Shown here piece after piece: positions 25,197 to 33,981 of a DNA stretch of 64,000 nt; within the stretch, counting starts at the first letter, position 1; each line of letters opens with the position of its first letter. The stretch covers positions 1-64,000 of the forward strand of contig CAWHGF010000008.1 in NCBI GenBank assembly GCA_963828825.1, read 5' to 3'. The translations under genes were made by a program, and so were the position numbers. The notes beneath the pieces are model-generated. The model worked only from the letters and a program-made list of their open reading frames with translations. It made no database searches and was not told where the DNA came from. This DNA comes from Bog-473 sp963828825 (GTDB lineage Bacteria; Actinomycetota; Acidimicrobiia; Acidimicrobiales; RAAP-2).

Positions 25197-25598
25197 TTGC
25201 CGACCTATGAATACGCGTGCACGACGTGCGGGCACCGCCTCGAAGCGGTCCAGAGCTTCACGGACGATCCGCTCAGCGAGTGCCCGGAGTGCGGCGGCGC
25301 GCTGCGCAAGGTCTACGGCGCCGTCGGCATCGTCCTGAAAGGCAGCGGCTTCTACAAGACGGACTCGCGGGCGGCCTCGGGGAGCAACGGCTCCGGGAAG
25401 AAGGGCGCCGACGCCCAGAACGGCGACTCGGGGAGCAGCGATACCTCGACCAGCGATTCGTCGTCCAAGAAGGAGTCCACTTCCGAGAAGGGCGGCTCCG
25501 AGAAGGGCGGCTCCGAGAAGGGCGGCTCCGACAAGGGCGGCTCCGACAAGGGCGGGTCGAAGAGGGACACCACGCCCGCCTCCAACACGGCAAGCTGA
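25197..25598 (+). CDS. FmdB-family zinc-ribbon protein with repetitive acidic/basic tail
   Basis: A small protein of about 133 residues. The N-terminal 40-residue zinc ribbon (PTYEYACTTCGHRLE, then ECPECGGALRKVYG) has two CxxC knuckles typical of the FmdB/CxxC_CXXC_SSSS family, often called regulatory but of unknown mechanism. KGSGFYKTD is also family-typical. The C-terminal 80 residues are Ser/Gly/Lys/Asp-rich, ending with five SEKGG/SDKGG units. TTG 25197 is the likely start because GGAGGAG (25186-25192) lies 5 bp upstream; GTG 25164 would lie inside the CIRCE-like dyad. Preceded by that dyad, so heat or protein-stress control is inferred. Confidence 0.85.
   Translation: MPTYEYACTTCGHRLEAVQSFTDDPLSECPECGGALRKVYGAVGIVLKGSGFYKTDSRAASGSNGSGKKGADAQNGDSGSSDTSTSDSSSKKESTSEKGGSEKGGSEKGGSDKGGSDKGGSKRDTTPASNTAS
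25485..25559 (+). repeat. Five tandem 15-bp repeats inside the fmdB-like gene
   Basis: Units of GAGAAGGGCGGCTCC (three copies), then two GACAAG variants, encoding EKGGS/DKGGS. Perfect 15-bp periodicity keeps the frame, so copy number could vary without disrupting the protein. Confidence 0.85.
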
Positions 25599-25602
25599 GG
25601 GG

Positions 25603-26967
25603 TTAGTCGCCGCTGAGCGCCATGTCGGCAATGCCCAGGGTCTGACCTGCGGCCACGCCGGGCAGCCAGCGCAGGTCGCCGCCGATCTCGACCACCGACT
25701 GCAGCATCCGCTGCAGCGTGGAGGCGACGGTCACCTCGCGCACCGGGTGCCCCAGCGCGCCCCCCTCGATCATCAGGCCCTCCGCGCCGACCGAGAAGTC
25801 GCCGCTCACGGTGTTGACCCCCGAATGGATCCCGAACACCGACTGCACATAGAGGCCGTCGCCGACGGCGGCCAGGATCTCGTCGTGATCCTTGGTCCCC
25901 GGGGACAGCACCACTGCCCGGCAGCCCGCGCCGGGCGTGCCCGCGAACCCGCCCCGCACGGCCGACCCGGTCGACACCGCGCCCGCCCGGCGGGCCGAGA
26001 CCGTGTCGTAGACGAACGTGCGGAGCACGCCCTCGGAGATGAGGACGTTGCGCCGGCAGGCCAATCCCTCCCCGTCGTGCGACGACGCACCGTAGGCCCT
26101 GGACTCCGTCGGGTCGTCGACGAGCGTGACCCCGCCGGTGGCGACCGTCTCGCCGATGCGGCCGGCGAAGAAGGAACGGCCCTTGACGACGGCCTCACCG
26201 GACAGGGCCGATGCCATCACCGCCAGCAACGTGGACACCACCCGGGGGTCGAAGACCACGGTGCAGTGAGCCGAACGCACCTTCACCGCCCCGAGCATGC
26301 GGGTGGCCCGGAGGACGGCGTCGTCCATCGCCTCGTCGGGCACCAGATCGCCGGGCCCGCGGCCGACACTGAACCCGGTGCCGGTCTGTGTCTCGGCGCC
26401 CTCCCCCGCGATGGCATCGACAGACAGGAAGGCGTTCGTGCGCCGCCGCGACGAGGAGATGCCGGTGGTCGAGACCAACGCCACCTCCATCCGGCTGTCC
26501 GAGTAGTCGGCCGAAGAGACCTGCCGCAGCCTCGGGTCGGCCGCACGGGTCGCCCGCTCCAGCTCGATGGCCAGCGCGACCTTCTTCTCCATGGGCGTCG
26601 AGGCGACTCCGTCATCCCACAGGTCGAGCTCCACCGCTTCGACGCCGTCGGGCGCGGCCAGGACGACATCAGGGTCCGGTGTGGCGAACCGGGCGTTGTC
26701 ACGGGCGTCGGCCAGAGTGGCGGCGATGACCTCGGGCTCGAGCGACCCGGCCCAGGCGAAGCCGACCTGGCTGCCGGCGTCGCCGGTGCCGTCGACGACG
26801 AGCCGGATGCCGACGCCGGAGGAGTCGGCCGAGGTGAGTGACTCCACCTCGCCCTCGTATGCCCGCACCGCGGTGTCGGTGCCCCGCGTGACGTAGACCT
26901 CCATTCCCTCACCCGGGAGGGCCCGGTCGACGACCGACTGCGCCAGATTCAGAAGCTCGTCGGTCAC
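25603..26967 (-). CDS. pmbA: TldE/PmbA-family protein, non-metal subunit of the TldD/E protease
   Basis: Partner of TldD in a heterodimeric metalloprotease that trims unfolded or modified peptides. It has 454 residues from GTG 26967, which overlaps the tldD stop (GTGA). Family features: YEGEVESLTSADSSGVGIRL near the N-terminus, STTGISSSRRRTNAFLSVDA, and C-terminal GTKDHDEILAAVGDGLYVQS and GVNTVSGDFSVGAEGLMIEGG. It lacks the HExxxH zinc motif, as expected for TldE. Translation is coupled to the upstream tldD. Confidence 0.93.
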   Translation of the reverse strand: MTDELLNLAQSVVDRALPGEGMEVYVTRGTDTAVRAYEGEVESLTSADSSGVGIRLVVDGTGDAGSQVGFAWAGSLEPEVIAATLADARDNARFATPDPDVVLAAPDGVEAVELDLWDDGVASTPMEKKVALAIELERATRAADPRLRQVSSADYSDSRMEVALVSTTGISSSRRRTNAFLSVDAIAGEGAETQTGTGFSVGRGPGDLVPDEAMDDAVLRATRMLGAVKVRSAHCTVVFDPRVVSTLLAVMASALSGEAVVKGRSFFAGRIGETVATGGVTLVDDPTESRAYGASSHDGEGLACRRNVLISEGVLRTFVYDTVSARRAGAVSTGSAVRGGFAGTPGAGCRAVVLSPGTKDHDEILAAVGDGLYVQSVFGIHSGVNTVSGDFSVGAEGLMIEGGALGHPVREVTVASTLQRMLQSVVEIGGDLRWLPGVAAGQTLGIADMALSGD

Positions 26968-28361
26968 GCCGTGCCTCCGAGGGTGACGCCGGTGATGCGC
27001 AGCGTCGCCTGCCCGCACCCGACCGGGACGCTCTGCCCGTCCTTGCCGCACGTACCCGGCGTCATGTCGAAGTCGGTGGCCACCGCGTCGATGCGCCGCA
27101 GCACTTCGGGCCCGTTGCCGATGAGGTTGGCGTCGCGCAGCGGCTCGGTGATGCGGCCCCCCTCAATCAGGTAGGCCTCGGTCGTCCCGAAGACGAAGTC
27201 CCCCGTCGCCGTGTTGACCTGCCCGCCGCCCAACTTCTTCACGTAGACGCCCGAGGGTGTCTGCGCCACGATCTCGTCGGGATCCTCCCTGCCGGCCAGC
27301 AGGTAGGTGTTGGTCATGCGCACCATCGGCAGGTGCTGGTAATTCTGGCGGCGCCCGTTGCCCGAAGACTTGCGGCCCTCCTTGCGTGCCCGCAGCCAGT
27401 CCCACATGTAGTCCGTGAGGACCCCGTCCTCGATGAGCACGTTGCGCGCGGGCAGGCACCCCTCGTCGTCGATCGCCAGGTTGCCCCACTCCCCCAGCAC
27501 CGTGCCGTCGTCCACCAGCGTCACCAGCGGGCTGGCCACCAACTGCCCGACCTGGCCGGTGTAGACGGACGCGTCCTTGACGATGTGGTCGGCTTCGAGC
27601 CCGTGGCCGCACGCCTCGTGGAAGAGGATGCCGCCGCTCCCGCCCGCCAGCACGATGGGCACCTCGCCCGACGGCGCCGGGCGGGCCGACAGCTTGGCGA
27701 GTGCCCGCGCCGCGGCCGTGGCGGCGATGTCCTCGACGCGGTGACGCTCGAAGATCTCATATCCCTCCGTGCGGGCCAGCGACTCGTACCCCGTCTGCAT
27801 CCCGGTGTCGCCGTCGGCCACGCACGTGACATTGAAGCGCGTCCGGATCTGCTCGTCCTGGGCCAGGAGGCCATCGGAGTTGGCGATGAGGATGCGGCGC
27901 CGGCTGTCCCCGACTCCGACCTGTACCTGGGTGATGGCGTCACCGGCGGAGCGGGCGGCGTCGTCGGCCCGGGTGAGCAAGTCGAGTTTGCGGGCCTTGT
28001 CCACCGAGTCTGGCGACGTACGGTCACCGCGCCCGTGGGCGCTCAAGGGGTCGAGCGCCACGGTGCGCACCCCGTTTCCACCCTGTCGGGCCACCGCGGC
28101 GGCCGCCCTGGCCGCGGCCAGCAGGCCCTCCTCGCTCAGGTCGGCCGTGTGGGCGAAGCCGGTCGTCTCGCCATCGACGACCCGGATCCCCGCGCCACGC
28201 GATCGGCCGGAGGAGAGCTCCTCGACCCGGCGGTCGTCGAGCACGGCACTGGCCGTCGCGGCGTCCTCGGCGAATACCTCCGCCATGTCGCCACCCCCGA
28301 CCAAGGCGGTGGACAGCACGCGTTCGAGCACGTCAGGTTCGATGAGGGCGGTGTCGGTCAC
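26964..28361 (-). CDS. tldD: TldD metalloprotease subunit
   Basis: Zinc-bearing subunit of the TldD/TldE protease, 465 residues from GTG 28361. The metal motif is HEACGHGLEADHI (HExxxH). The N-terminal RSRGAGIRVVDGETTGFAHT and C-terminal GVYVKKLGGGQVNTATGDF match the family. It is the first gene of the tldD-tldE pair. Its start is 18 bp from the divergent thioesterase gene, so the two promoters must overlap or the transcripts are nearly leaderless. Known family roles include maturation of peptide natural products such as microcin B17; no such precursor is visible here. Confidence 0.95.
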   Translation of the reverse strand: MTDTALIEPDVLERVLSTALVGGGDMAEVFAEDAATASAVLDDRRVEELSSGRSRGAGIRVVDGETTGFAHTADLSEEGLLAAARAAAAVARQGGNGVRTVALDPLSAHGRGDRTSPDSVDKARKLDLLTRADDAARSAGDAITQVQVGVGDSRRRILIANSDGLLAQDEQIRTRFNVTCVADGDTGMQTGYESLARTEGYEIFERHRVEDIAATAAARALAKLSARPAPSGEVPIVLAGGSGGILFHEACGHGLEADHIVKDASVYTGQVGQLVASPLVTLVDDGTVLGEWGNLAIDDEGCLPARNVLIEDGVLTDYMWDWLRARKEGRKSSGNGRRQNYQHLPMVRMTNTYLLAGREDPDEIVAQTPSGVYVKKLGGGQVNTATGDFVFGTTEAYLIEGGRITEPLRDANLIGNGPEVLRRIDAVATDFDMTPGTCGKDGQSVPVGCGQATLRITGVTLGGTA

Positions 28362-28379
28362 GGCGGTATCGTAATCGTC

Positions 28380-28823
28380 GTGCCTGCCGATCCATCCCAA
28401 TCTCCCACCGCGGCAGGGCACGGGCCGCACGCGGGGCTGAGCGCCCAACTCGAGCTGACCGTCGCCGCCGAAGACACGGCGGAGCACTTCCGGTCGGGCG
28501 ACGTCCCGGTGCTCGCCACCCCCCGTCTCATCGCGCTCTGTGAGGAGGCGACCTGCCGGGCGACCGACGGGCATCTCAACGAGACCCAGTCCAGCGTGGC
28601 CACCCGGGTGCAATTCGACCATCTGGCGCCCGTGGCCGTGGGCTCGGTCGTGCTGGCGGAGGCCACGCTGGTCAAGGTCGAGGGGCGGCGCCTGGTCTTC
28701 ACGGTGTCGGCCGCCCGGCTCGAGGGCGAGGGCGGTGGCCTCGTCGGCGCGGGTCGCGTCACCCGCGTCGTGGTCGACCGGTCCACCTTCCTCGCCAAGG
28801 CGGGCGCCGCGGTCCCGTCCTGA
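28380..28823 (+). CDS. Hotdog-fold thioesterase, FlK-like
   Basis: Acyl-CoA thioesterase of the fluoroacetyl-CoA thioesterase-like hotdog group, 147 residues from GTG 28380. VPVLATPRLIALCEEATCRA provides the Thr and Glu of the FlK catalytic site. SSVATRVQFDHLAPVAVGS provides the His in the usual position. The tail ends with VVVDRSTFLAKAG. Single-domain hotdog proteins act as dimers. The natural substrate is unknown; fluoroacetate resistance should not be assumed. The MFS gene follows 53 bp downstream. Confidence 0.82.
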   Translation: MPADPSQSPTAAGHGPHAGLSAQLELTVAAEDTAEHFRSGDVPVLATPRLIALCEEATCRATDGHLNETQSSVATRVQFDHLAPVAVGSVVLAEATLVKVEGRRLVFTVSAARLEGEGGGLVGAGRVTRVVVDRSTFLAKAGAAVPS

Positions 28824-28876
28824 GCGCGACCCCGGCCACCACCGAGGGGCAAGGCCTGCTCACCGGAGCCGGGCCG

Positions 28877-30025
28877 GTGGTGGCGTCGTTCGCCACCTTC
28901 GGCCTCTTCTGGGGTAGCTGGGCCGTGATGCTGTTCAACATTCAGCACACCTTCTCGCTCAACGATGCGCAGCTCGGTCTGCTGCTGGCCGTCGCCATCG
29001 CGGTGGCGGGTGCGTCCAGCGCGGTCATGGCGCACTTCTGCGACCGGGTCGGCGCGCGCCGTCTCTTGTGGATCGCGCTGTGTGCCTGGTCGGTTCTCCT
29101 CTGCGTCCTGGCGCTTACCCATGACAGATGGTCCTTCGGCGTGGTGCTCGTCCTGGTGGAAGTGGCCGGCGGGTCCATCGACACGGCCATGAACGCCGAG
29201 GCGTCGCACCGACTGGTGAGCAGCCCCAAGTCGCTGGTGCGTCTGCACGCCCTGTTCAACATGGGTGCGCTGACCGGCGCCGCGGTCGCCGCGCTGGTCA
29301 TCCACGCCGGCGCGTCGTGGCGCTGGGTCTGGCCGGGCATCGCCGTCGTCGCGCTGGGAGTCGGTGTCTGGGCCCTCGTCACGGATCCGGGCACGGCGCT
29401 GGCTCCGGCCGACCTCGCCGGCGTGCCGCACCCCTCCGTCCGGCACCCGCTGCGGCGCCTGCGTCGGGACGGGCTGCTGGTGCTCCTGGCCGTGTTCGCC
29501 CTGGCGGAGATCACCGAAGGCGGTGTCGACACCTGGGGCGTTCTCTATCTGCGCAACCACCTTGCCACGGGGGTGTTGCTCGGGGCGGGGGCCTACGTGG
29601 TCGGGCAGTTGATGGCCGCCACGACTCGGGGTGCCGGGGGACACCTGCTCGGTCGCCTCTCGACCAGGCGGGCACTCATCACCGGCGGTTGCGTGGCCGG
29701 CGCCGGCATTCTCCTCGAATCGCTCTCGTCGGTTTCGGGCGTCGCCGCGCTCGGGCTGGCACTGGGCGCCGGCGGCGCCTCGCTCTTCTGGCCGCTGGTC
29801 ATGAGCACGGTCAGTCGGATGGCGACCCAAGTGGTCAGCGCGGTCGGCGCCTTCACTGCGGCGGGGTACGTCGGCTGGGTCGCCGGGGCCCCCATCGTGG
29901 GTTGGGTCTCGGAGAATCTGGGTCCGGCGCGTGGCCTCCAGGTGCTGGCCCTGGCCTCCTTCGGCGTCGCCGGGTGCACCCTGCTCGGTCCTCCGCGCCA
30001 GGTTGGCCCGGAGGCCAGGGGATAG
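28877..30025 (+). CDS. Major facilitator superfamily transporter
   Basis: A 382-residue membrane carrier with about 12 helices, from GTG 28877 or the GTG one codon earlier. The loop between helices 2 and 3 (MAHFCDRVGARRLLW) is the MFS motif A region. NAEASHRLVSSPKSLVRLHA and FALAEITEGGVDTWGVLYL resemble the YbjJ-type group of uncharacterised MFS proteins. No substrate can be assigned. Downstream dxs starts 15 bp after the stop, so the two may share a transcript. Confidence 0.85.
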   Translation: MVASFATFGLFWGSWAVMLFNIQHTFSLNDAQLGLLLAVAIAVAGASSAVMAHFCDRVGARRLLWIALCAWSVLLCVLALTHDRWSFGVVLVLVEVAGGSIDTAMNAEASHRLVSSPKSLVRLHALFNMGALTGAAVAALVIHAGASWRWVWPGIAVVALGVGVWALVTDPGTALAPADLAGVPHPSVRHPLRRLRRDGLLVLLAVFALAEITEGGVDTWGVLYLRNHLATGVLLGAGAYVVGQLMAATTRGAGGHLLGRLSTRRALITGGCVAGAGILLESLSSVSGVAALGLALGAGGASLFWPLVMSTVSRMATQVVSAVGAFTAAGYVGWVAGAPIVGWVSENLGPARGLQVLALASFGVAGCTLLGPPRQVGPEARG

Positions 30026-30040
30026 CCTGGAGCCTTCGCC

Positions 30041-32045
30041 ATGATCCTGCCAAGCATCGAGACACCAGCCGATCTCAAGGGCCTCAACGCGGAGGAACTC
30101 GCTGAGCTGTGCGAGGAGATCAGGTCGTTCATCGTCGACACCGTGACGACGACCGGAGGGCATCTCGGTTCCAACCTCGGCGCCGTGGAGCTGACGCTGG
30201 CCCTGCACCGGGTCTTCGACTCCCCCCGCGACGTCATCCTGTGGGACACCGGCCACCAGGCCTACGTGCACAAGCTGGTGACCGGCCGCCGCTACGGCTT
30301 CAAGACACTGAAGCAGGCCGGTGGGATGTCGGGCTATCCCAACCGGGCGGAGTCCGAGCACGACTGGATCGAGAACAGCCACGCGTCGACGGGCCTCTCC
30401 TATGCCCACGGGATCGCCAGCGGGTTCGCGCTGCGGGGCATCGACGGTGAGCGCAAGGTGGTGGCCGTCGTCGGTGACGGCGCCCTCACCGGGGGCATGG
30501 CCTACGAGGCCCTGAACAACCTCGGGCACTCGAGGCGCCGCGTGGTGATCGTGCTCAACGACAACGGCCGCTCCTACGCGCCGACCGTGTCACAGTTGTC
30601 CCAGAGCCTCACGACACTGCGGCTCAATCCCACCTATACCGCGGCCCGCGAACGCCTCCGCCTCCGCCTGCCGCGAACTGCCCGCGCTGGGCGAGTTGGC
30701 CTACTCAAGTGTGCACTCGCTGACCAGTGCGATCCGCGAGATGGTGGCACCGCACACCTTCTTCGAGGCGCTGGGCGTGCGCTATGCCGGGCCGATCGAC
30801 GGCCACGACATCGACCACATGGAGCAGGCCTTCACGCATGCCGCCGAGTGGGACGGCCCGATCGTGGTCCACGTCCTCACCCAGAAGGGTCGCGGCTACG
30901 CCCCCGCCGAGGAGGACGACATCCAACGCCTCCATGACGTCAAGGCCACCAAGTCGCTCACGCTCGACAACACGGTGGGCAGCTCGGCCGGCCGGGCGGT
31001 CGGCGGCTCCGCCGGTTCCGACGGGGGCGGGATCGCCTCGCTCGGCTCGGCACCCGACAGCGCGATCGACGAGTCGTCAGAGCGCGCCGCCACCTATACC
31101 GATGCCTTCTCGCGGGCGCTGCTGGCCGCGGCGGACGACGACCCTCGCATCGTGGCGTTGACGGCCGCCATGCCCGGCCCGACGGGCCTGCTGGCCTTCC
31201 AGGCCCGCTTCCCCGATCGCTTCTTCGACGTCGGCATCGCCGAGCAGCACGGGGCCACGTCGGCCGCCGGCATGGCCATGGCCGGGTTGCGGCCCGTGGT
31301 GGCCGTGTACTCGACCTTCTGGTCGCGCTCCTTCGACCAGGCCAACCTCGACGTGGGGCTGCACGGCTGCCCGGTCGTCTTCGTGCTGGACCGGGCCGGT
31401 ATCACCGGCGACGACGGGCCGAGCCACCATGGCAGCCTCGACCTGGCGCTGGCGCTGTCCATCCCGGGCATGACGGTGTTCGCGCCGTCCTCGGCCGAAG
31501 AGGTCGAGCCGATGTTGCGCACCGCCCTCGAGCTGCCCGGGCCCTCCACCATCCGCGTGCCCAAGACCGCGCCGCGGCACGTGGACCCCGAGCAGGTGGG
31601 GAGCGGGCTCCAGGCGCGCCGGCTGCGCGCCGGCGACGGGTCGGTCTGCCTCATCGGCGTGGGCAAGACGGTCGGGTCCTGCCTGAGCGCCGCCGACGAG
31701 CTGGCCGGCGAGGGGATCGACGCCACCGTGTGGGACACGCGGGTCGTCTCACCGCCCGATGTCGCCATGCTCGACGACGCGGCGCGCCATCGCCTGGTGG
31801 TGACCGCGGAGGACGGCGTCCGCCACGGCGGTGCGGGGGCCTTCCTCCTCGACGCCATGGCGGCCCAGACGGAGTCGGCGGACCTCTCCCTTCCGGCCAT
31901 GCGGGTGCTCGGGATCCCGCGTCAGTACCTCGCCCAGGGCAAGGCCGACGACATCCTCGCCAGTCTCGGCCTGGACGGCGCCGGCATCGCCGAGACCGTC
32001 CGCCGGGTCATGCTCGGCGTCCCGGCCGAGCCCCGCCCCGACTGA
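30041..32045 (+). CDS. dxs: 1-deoxy-D-xylulose-5-phosphate synthase, broken by one extra base
   Basis: First enzyme of the MEP isoprenoid pathway: condenses pyruvate and glyceraldehyde-3-phosphate using thiamine diphosphate. The N-terminal part is in one frame (ATG 30041 to about 30670) with VTTTGGHLGSNLGAVELTLA, DTGHQAYVHKLVTG and the ThDP motif GDGALTGGMAYEALNN. The rest (ELPALGELAYSSVHSLTS to the end) is in the next frame. Removing one C at about 30671 joins them into 667 residues, the normal length. The transketolase-like centre (VALTAAMPGPTGLL, AEQHGATSAAGMA) and C-terminal domain are intact. As this is normally the sole entry to isoprenoids, the indel is more likely a sequence error than a pseudogene. 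Confidence 0.93.
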
Positions 32046-32067
32046 GCGTCGCCCGCGGCGGGTTGTC

Positions 32068-32811
32068 TCAGGCCGAGTTGGCGCCGTTCTGGCGCACGAA
32101 GTCGTTCACCGCGTAGTACGCCTCAATCGACTCCCCCGCATCGCCCCAGAAGCCTTCCTGAACGTCGTGGGCCATCTGGCCCTTCCCGACGTAGTGGTTG
32201 TTCACGTCGGTGATCTCGAGCTCGCCGCGGCCCGAAGGGACGAGATCGCCGATGATGTCGAACACGCCCGCCTCGTAGCAGTAGATGCCGGTCACGCAGT
32301 AGTCCGAGGCCGGCCGCTCGGGCTTCTCCTCAATGTGCACCACCCTGCCGTCGTCCCCGAAGACGGGCACACCGAGGTGGCGCAGGTGCTCGGGCTCGTC
32401 CACCTTGGAGAGCAGGATGCGCGCCCCGACAGGGTCGGCGCAGAAGGCGTCGACGATCGGCCGGATAGAGCGTCCAACGATGTTGTCGGCCAGCATGACG
32501 AGCACCGGCCCTCCCTCGGCGAAGTGCGCGGCGAGGCCGAGGGCCTCGGCGATGCCGCCCGCCTTCTCCTGGTAGGCGTAGGAGAGTTGGTTGATGCCGT
32601 ACTCGCGCCCGTTCCCGAGCAGGCGCAGGAATTCTCCGGCGTGGGTCCCGCCCGTGACGAGCATGATCTCGTCGATGCCGCTCGACACGACGGCCTCAAT
32701 CGACCAGGCGATCATCGGGCGGTCGTAAATCGGGAGGAGGTGTTTGTTCGTGATCCGGGTCAGGGGGTACAGGCGCGAGCCCGTCCCCCCGGCGAGGATG
32801 ACGCCTTTCAC
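32068..32811 (-). CDS. Sugar-1-phosphate nucleotidylyltransferase, RmlA-like
   Basis: Transfers a nucleotide to a sugar phosphate, most likely dTTP to glucose-1-phosphate. It has 247 residues from ATG 32811. The N-terminal signature KGVILAGGTGSRLYPLT and NKHLLPIYDRPMI are the nucleotide- and phosphate-binding loops. LADNIVGRSIRPIV carries the metal Asp, and VHIEEKPERPASDYCVTGIY is the sugar-binding core. It belongs to the short RmlA form lacking the C-terminal extension. It stands without rmlB, C or D. Convergent with dxs; the upstream alcohol dehydrogenase is 41 bp away on the same strand. Confidence 0.88.
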   Translation of the reverse strand: MKGVILAGGTGSRLYPLTRITNKHLLPIYDRPMIAWSIEAVVSSGIDEIMLVTGGTHAGEFLRLLGNGREYGINQLSYAYQEKAGGIAEALGLAAHFAEGGPVLVMLADNIVGRSIRPIVDAFCADPVGARILLSKVDEPEHLRHLGVPVFGDDGRVVHIEEKPERPASDYCVTGIYCYEAGVFDIIGDLVPSGRGELEITDVNNHYVGKGQMAHDVQEGFWGDAGESIEAYYAVNDFVRQNGANSA

Positions 32812-32852
32812 GACCGCGTTCCCGCCACGGGCAACATTGGCATGGCCAGTTT

Positions 32853-33962
32853 CTAGTCGAAGGTGAGCACGCCACGCGCCACGCGGCCGGCGTGCATCTC
32901 GTCCACGACCTCACCGAAGCGGTCCAGCGGGCGGGTCAGGGAGACCAGCTCGTCGAGCATCAGCAGCCCCGACTGGTACAAGTCGACCATGAGGGGGATG
33001 TCGTGGTGGGGCCTGGCCGAGCCGTAGCGGCACCCGAGGAGTCCGCGATCGACGTAGGCCAGCGCGTTGATGTCCACCGCAACCTCCGTGCCGCGGGGCG
33101 GGATGCCGATGGCGACTGCGTTGCCGGCCCAGTCGAGGCAGTCCAGGGCGCTGCGGAGCACGGCGGGGTGGCCGACGCAATCGAAGGCCCACGTCACGCC
33201 TCCGAGCGCGAAGAGCGCGCCGGCCGCCGACTCCCGGTTGGCGGGTACGAGCTCGCGCACCGCCGCCGCGGCGTCGCCGGCGCCGGCGTCGACGAAGTGG
33301 GTGGCGCCGAACTGCCGGCCGAGTTTCTCCTTGGCCGCCACGGTGTCGACGGCCACGATCCTGGTGGCACCGGCGATGCGCAGTCCCTGAATCACGTTCA
33401 GGCCCACGCCGCCCACGCCGAAGACCGCTGCGGTGTCGCCGGGCTTCACCTTGGCCCGGTTCAGCACCGCACCGACGCCGGTCAACACGCCGCAGCCGAT
33501 GAGGCAGGCCGACGACAAAGGAATGTCCTTGGGGATGCGCACGGCCTGCACCTCGCTGACGACCGTGAGCTCGGAGAAGACCGAGGCCGCCGCGAAGTTC
33601 GAAGCCGGTTCCCCCTTGAAGGTGAACGGCGTCGAGATGTTCCCGAGCGAGCTCTTGCACCACGTCGGGTGACCGGTCCCGCAGGCTCGGCACGTGCCGC
33701 AGCTGGCCAGGGTGGCGATCACCACGTGGTCACCGGGCTTCACGGACCGCACGGCGTCGCCGACGGCCTCCACGATGCCGGCGCCCTCGTGGCCGAGTAC
33801 GGCGGGGGCGGGAAAGGGGATCGTCCCGTCGATCACCGACAGGTCGGAATGGCACACCCCGGCCGCCTGCATGCGCACCTGCACTTCGTTGGGCCCGGGG
33901 CCCCGCACCTCGAGCGCGTCGGTGACCTCGACCCCCTCTCCGGTGTAGACGATGCCTCGCAT
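32853..33962 (-). CDS. Zinc-dependent alcohol dehydrogenase (MDR superfamily)
   Basis: NAD(P)-dependent alcohol/aldehyde oxidoreductase, 369 residues from ATG 33962, preceded by GAGAGGAG about 7 bp upstream. The catalytic zinc ligands are in AAGVCHSDLSVIDG and LGHEGAGIVEAVGD. The structural zinc loop has four Cys in CGTCRACGTGHPTWC. The Rossmann motif is AVFGVGGVGLNVIQG. It resembles the class III/mycobacterial zinc alcohol dehydrogenase group. It is the last gene of the catabolic operon, 20 bp after the FadD3-like gene. It could oxidise a side-chain alcohol of the operon's substrate, but that is inference. Confidence 0.88.
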   Translation of the reverse strand: MRGIVYTGEGVEVTDALEVRGPGPNEVQVRMQAAGVCHSDLSVIDGTIPFPAPAVLGHEGAGIVEAVGDAVRSVKPGDHVVIATLASCGTCRACGTGHPTWCKSSLGNISTPFTFKGEPASNFAAASVFSELTVVSEVQAVRIPKDIPLSSACLIGCGVLTGVGAVLNRAKVKPGDTAAVFGVGGVGLNVIQGLRIAGATRIVAVDTVAAKEKLGRQFGATHFVDAGAGDAAAAVRELVPANRESAAGALFALGGVTWAFDCVGHPAVLRSALDCLDWAGNAVAIGIPPRGTEVAVDINALAYVDRGLLGCRYGSARPHHDIPLMVDLYQSGLLMLDELVSLTRPLDRFGEVVDEMHAGRVARGVLTFD

Positions 33963-33981
33963 TGTGTGCTCCTCTCGTTTC

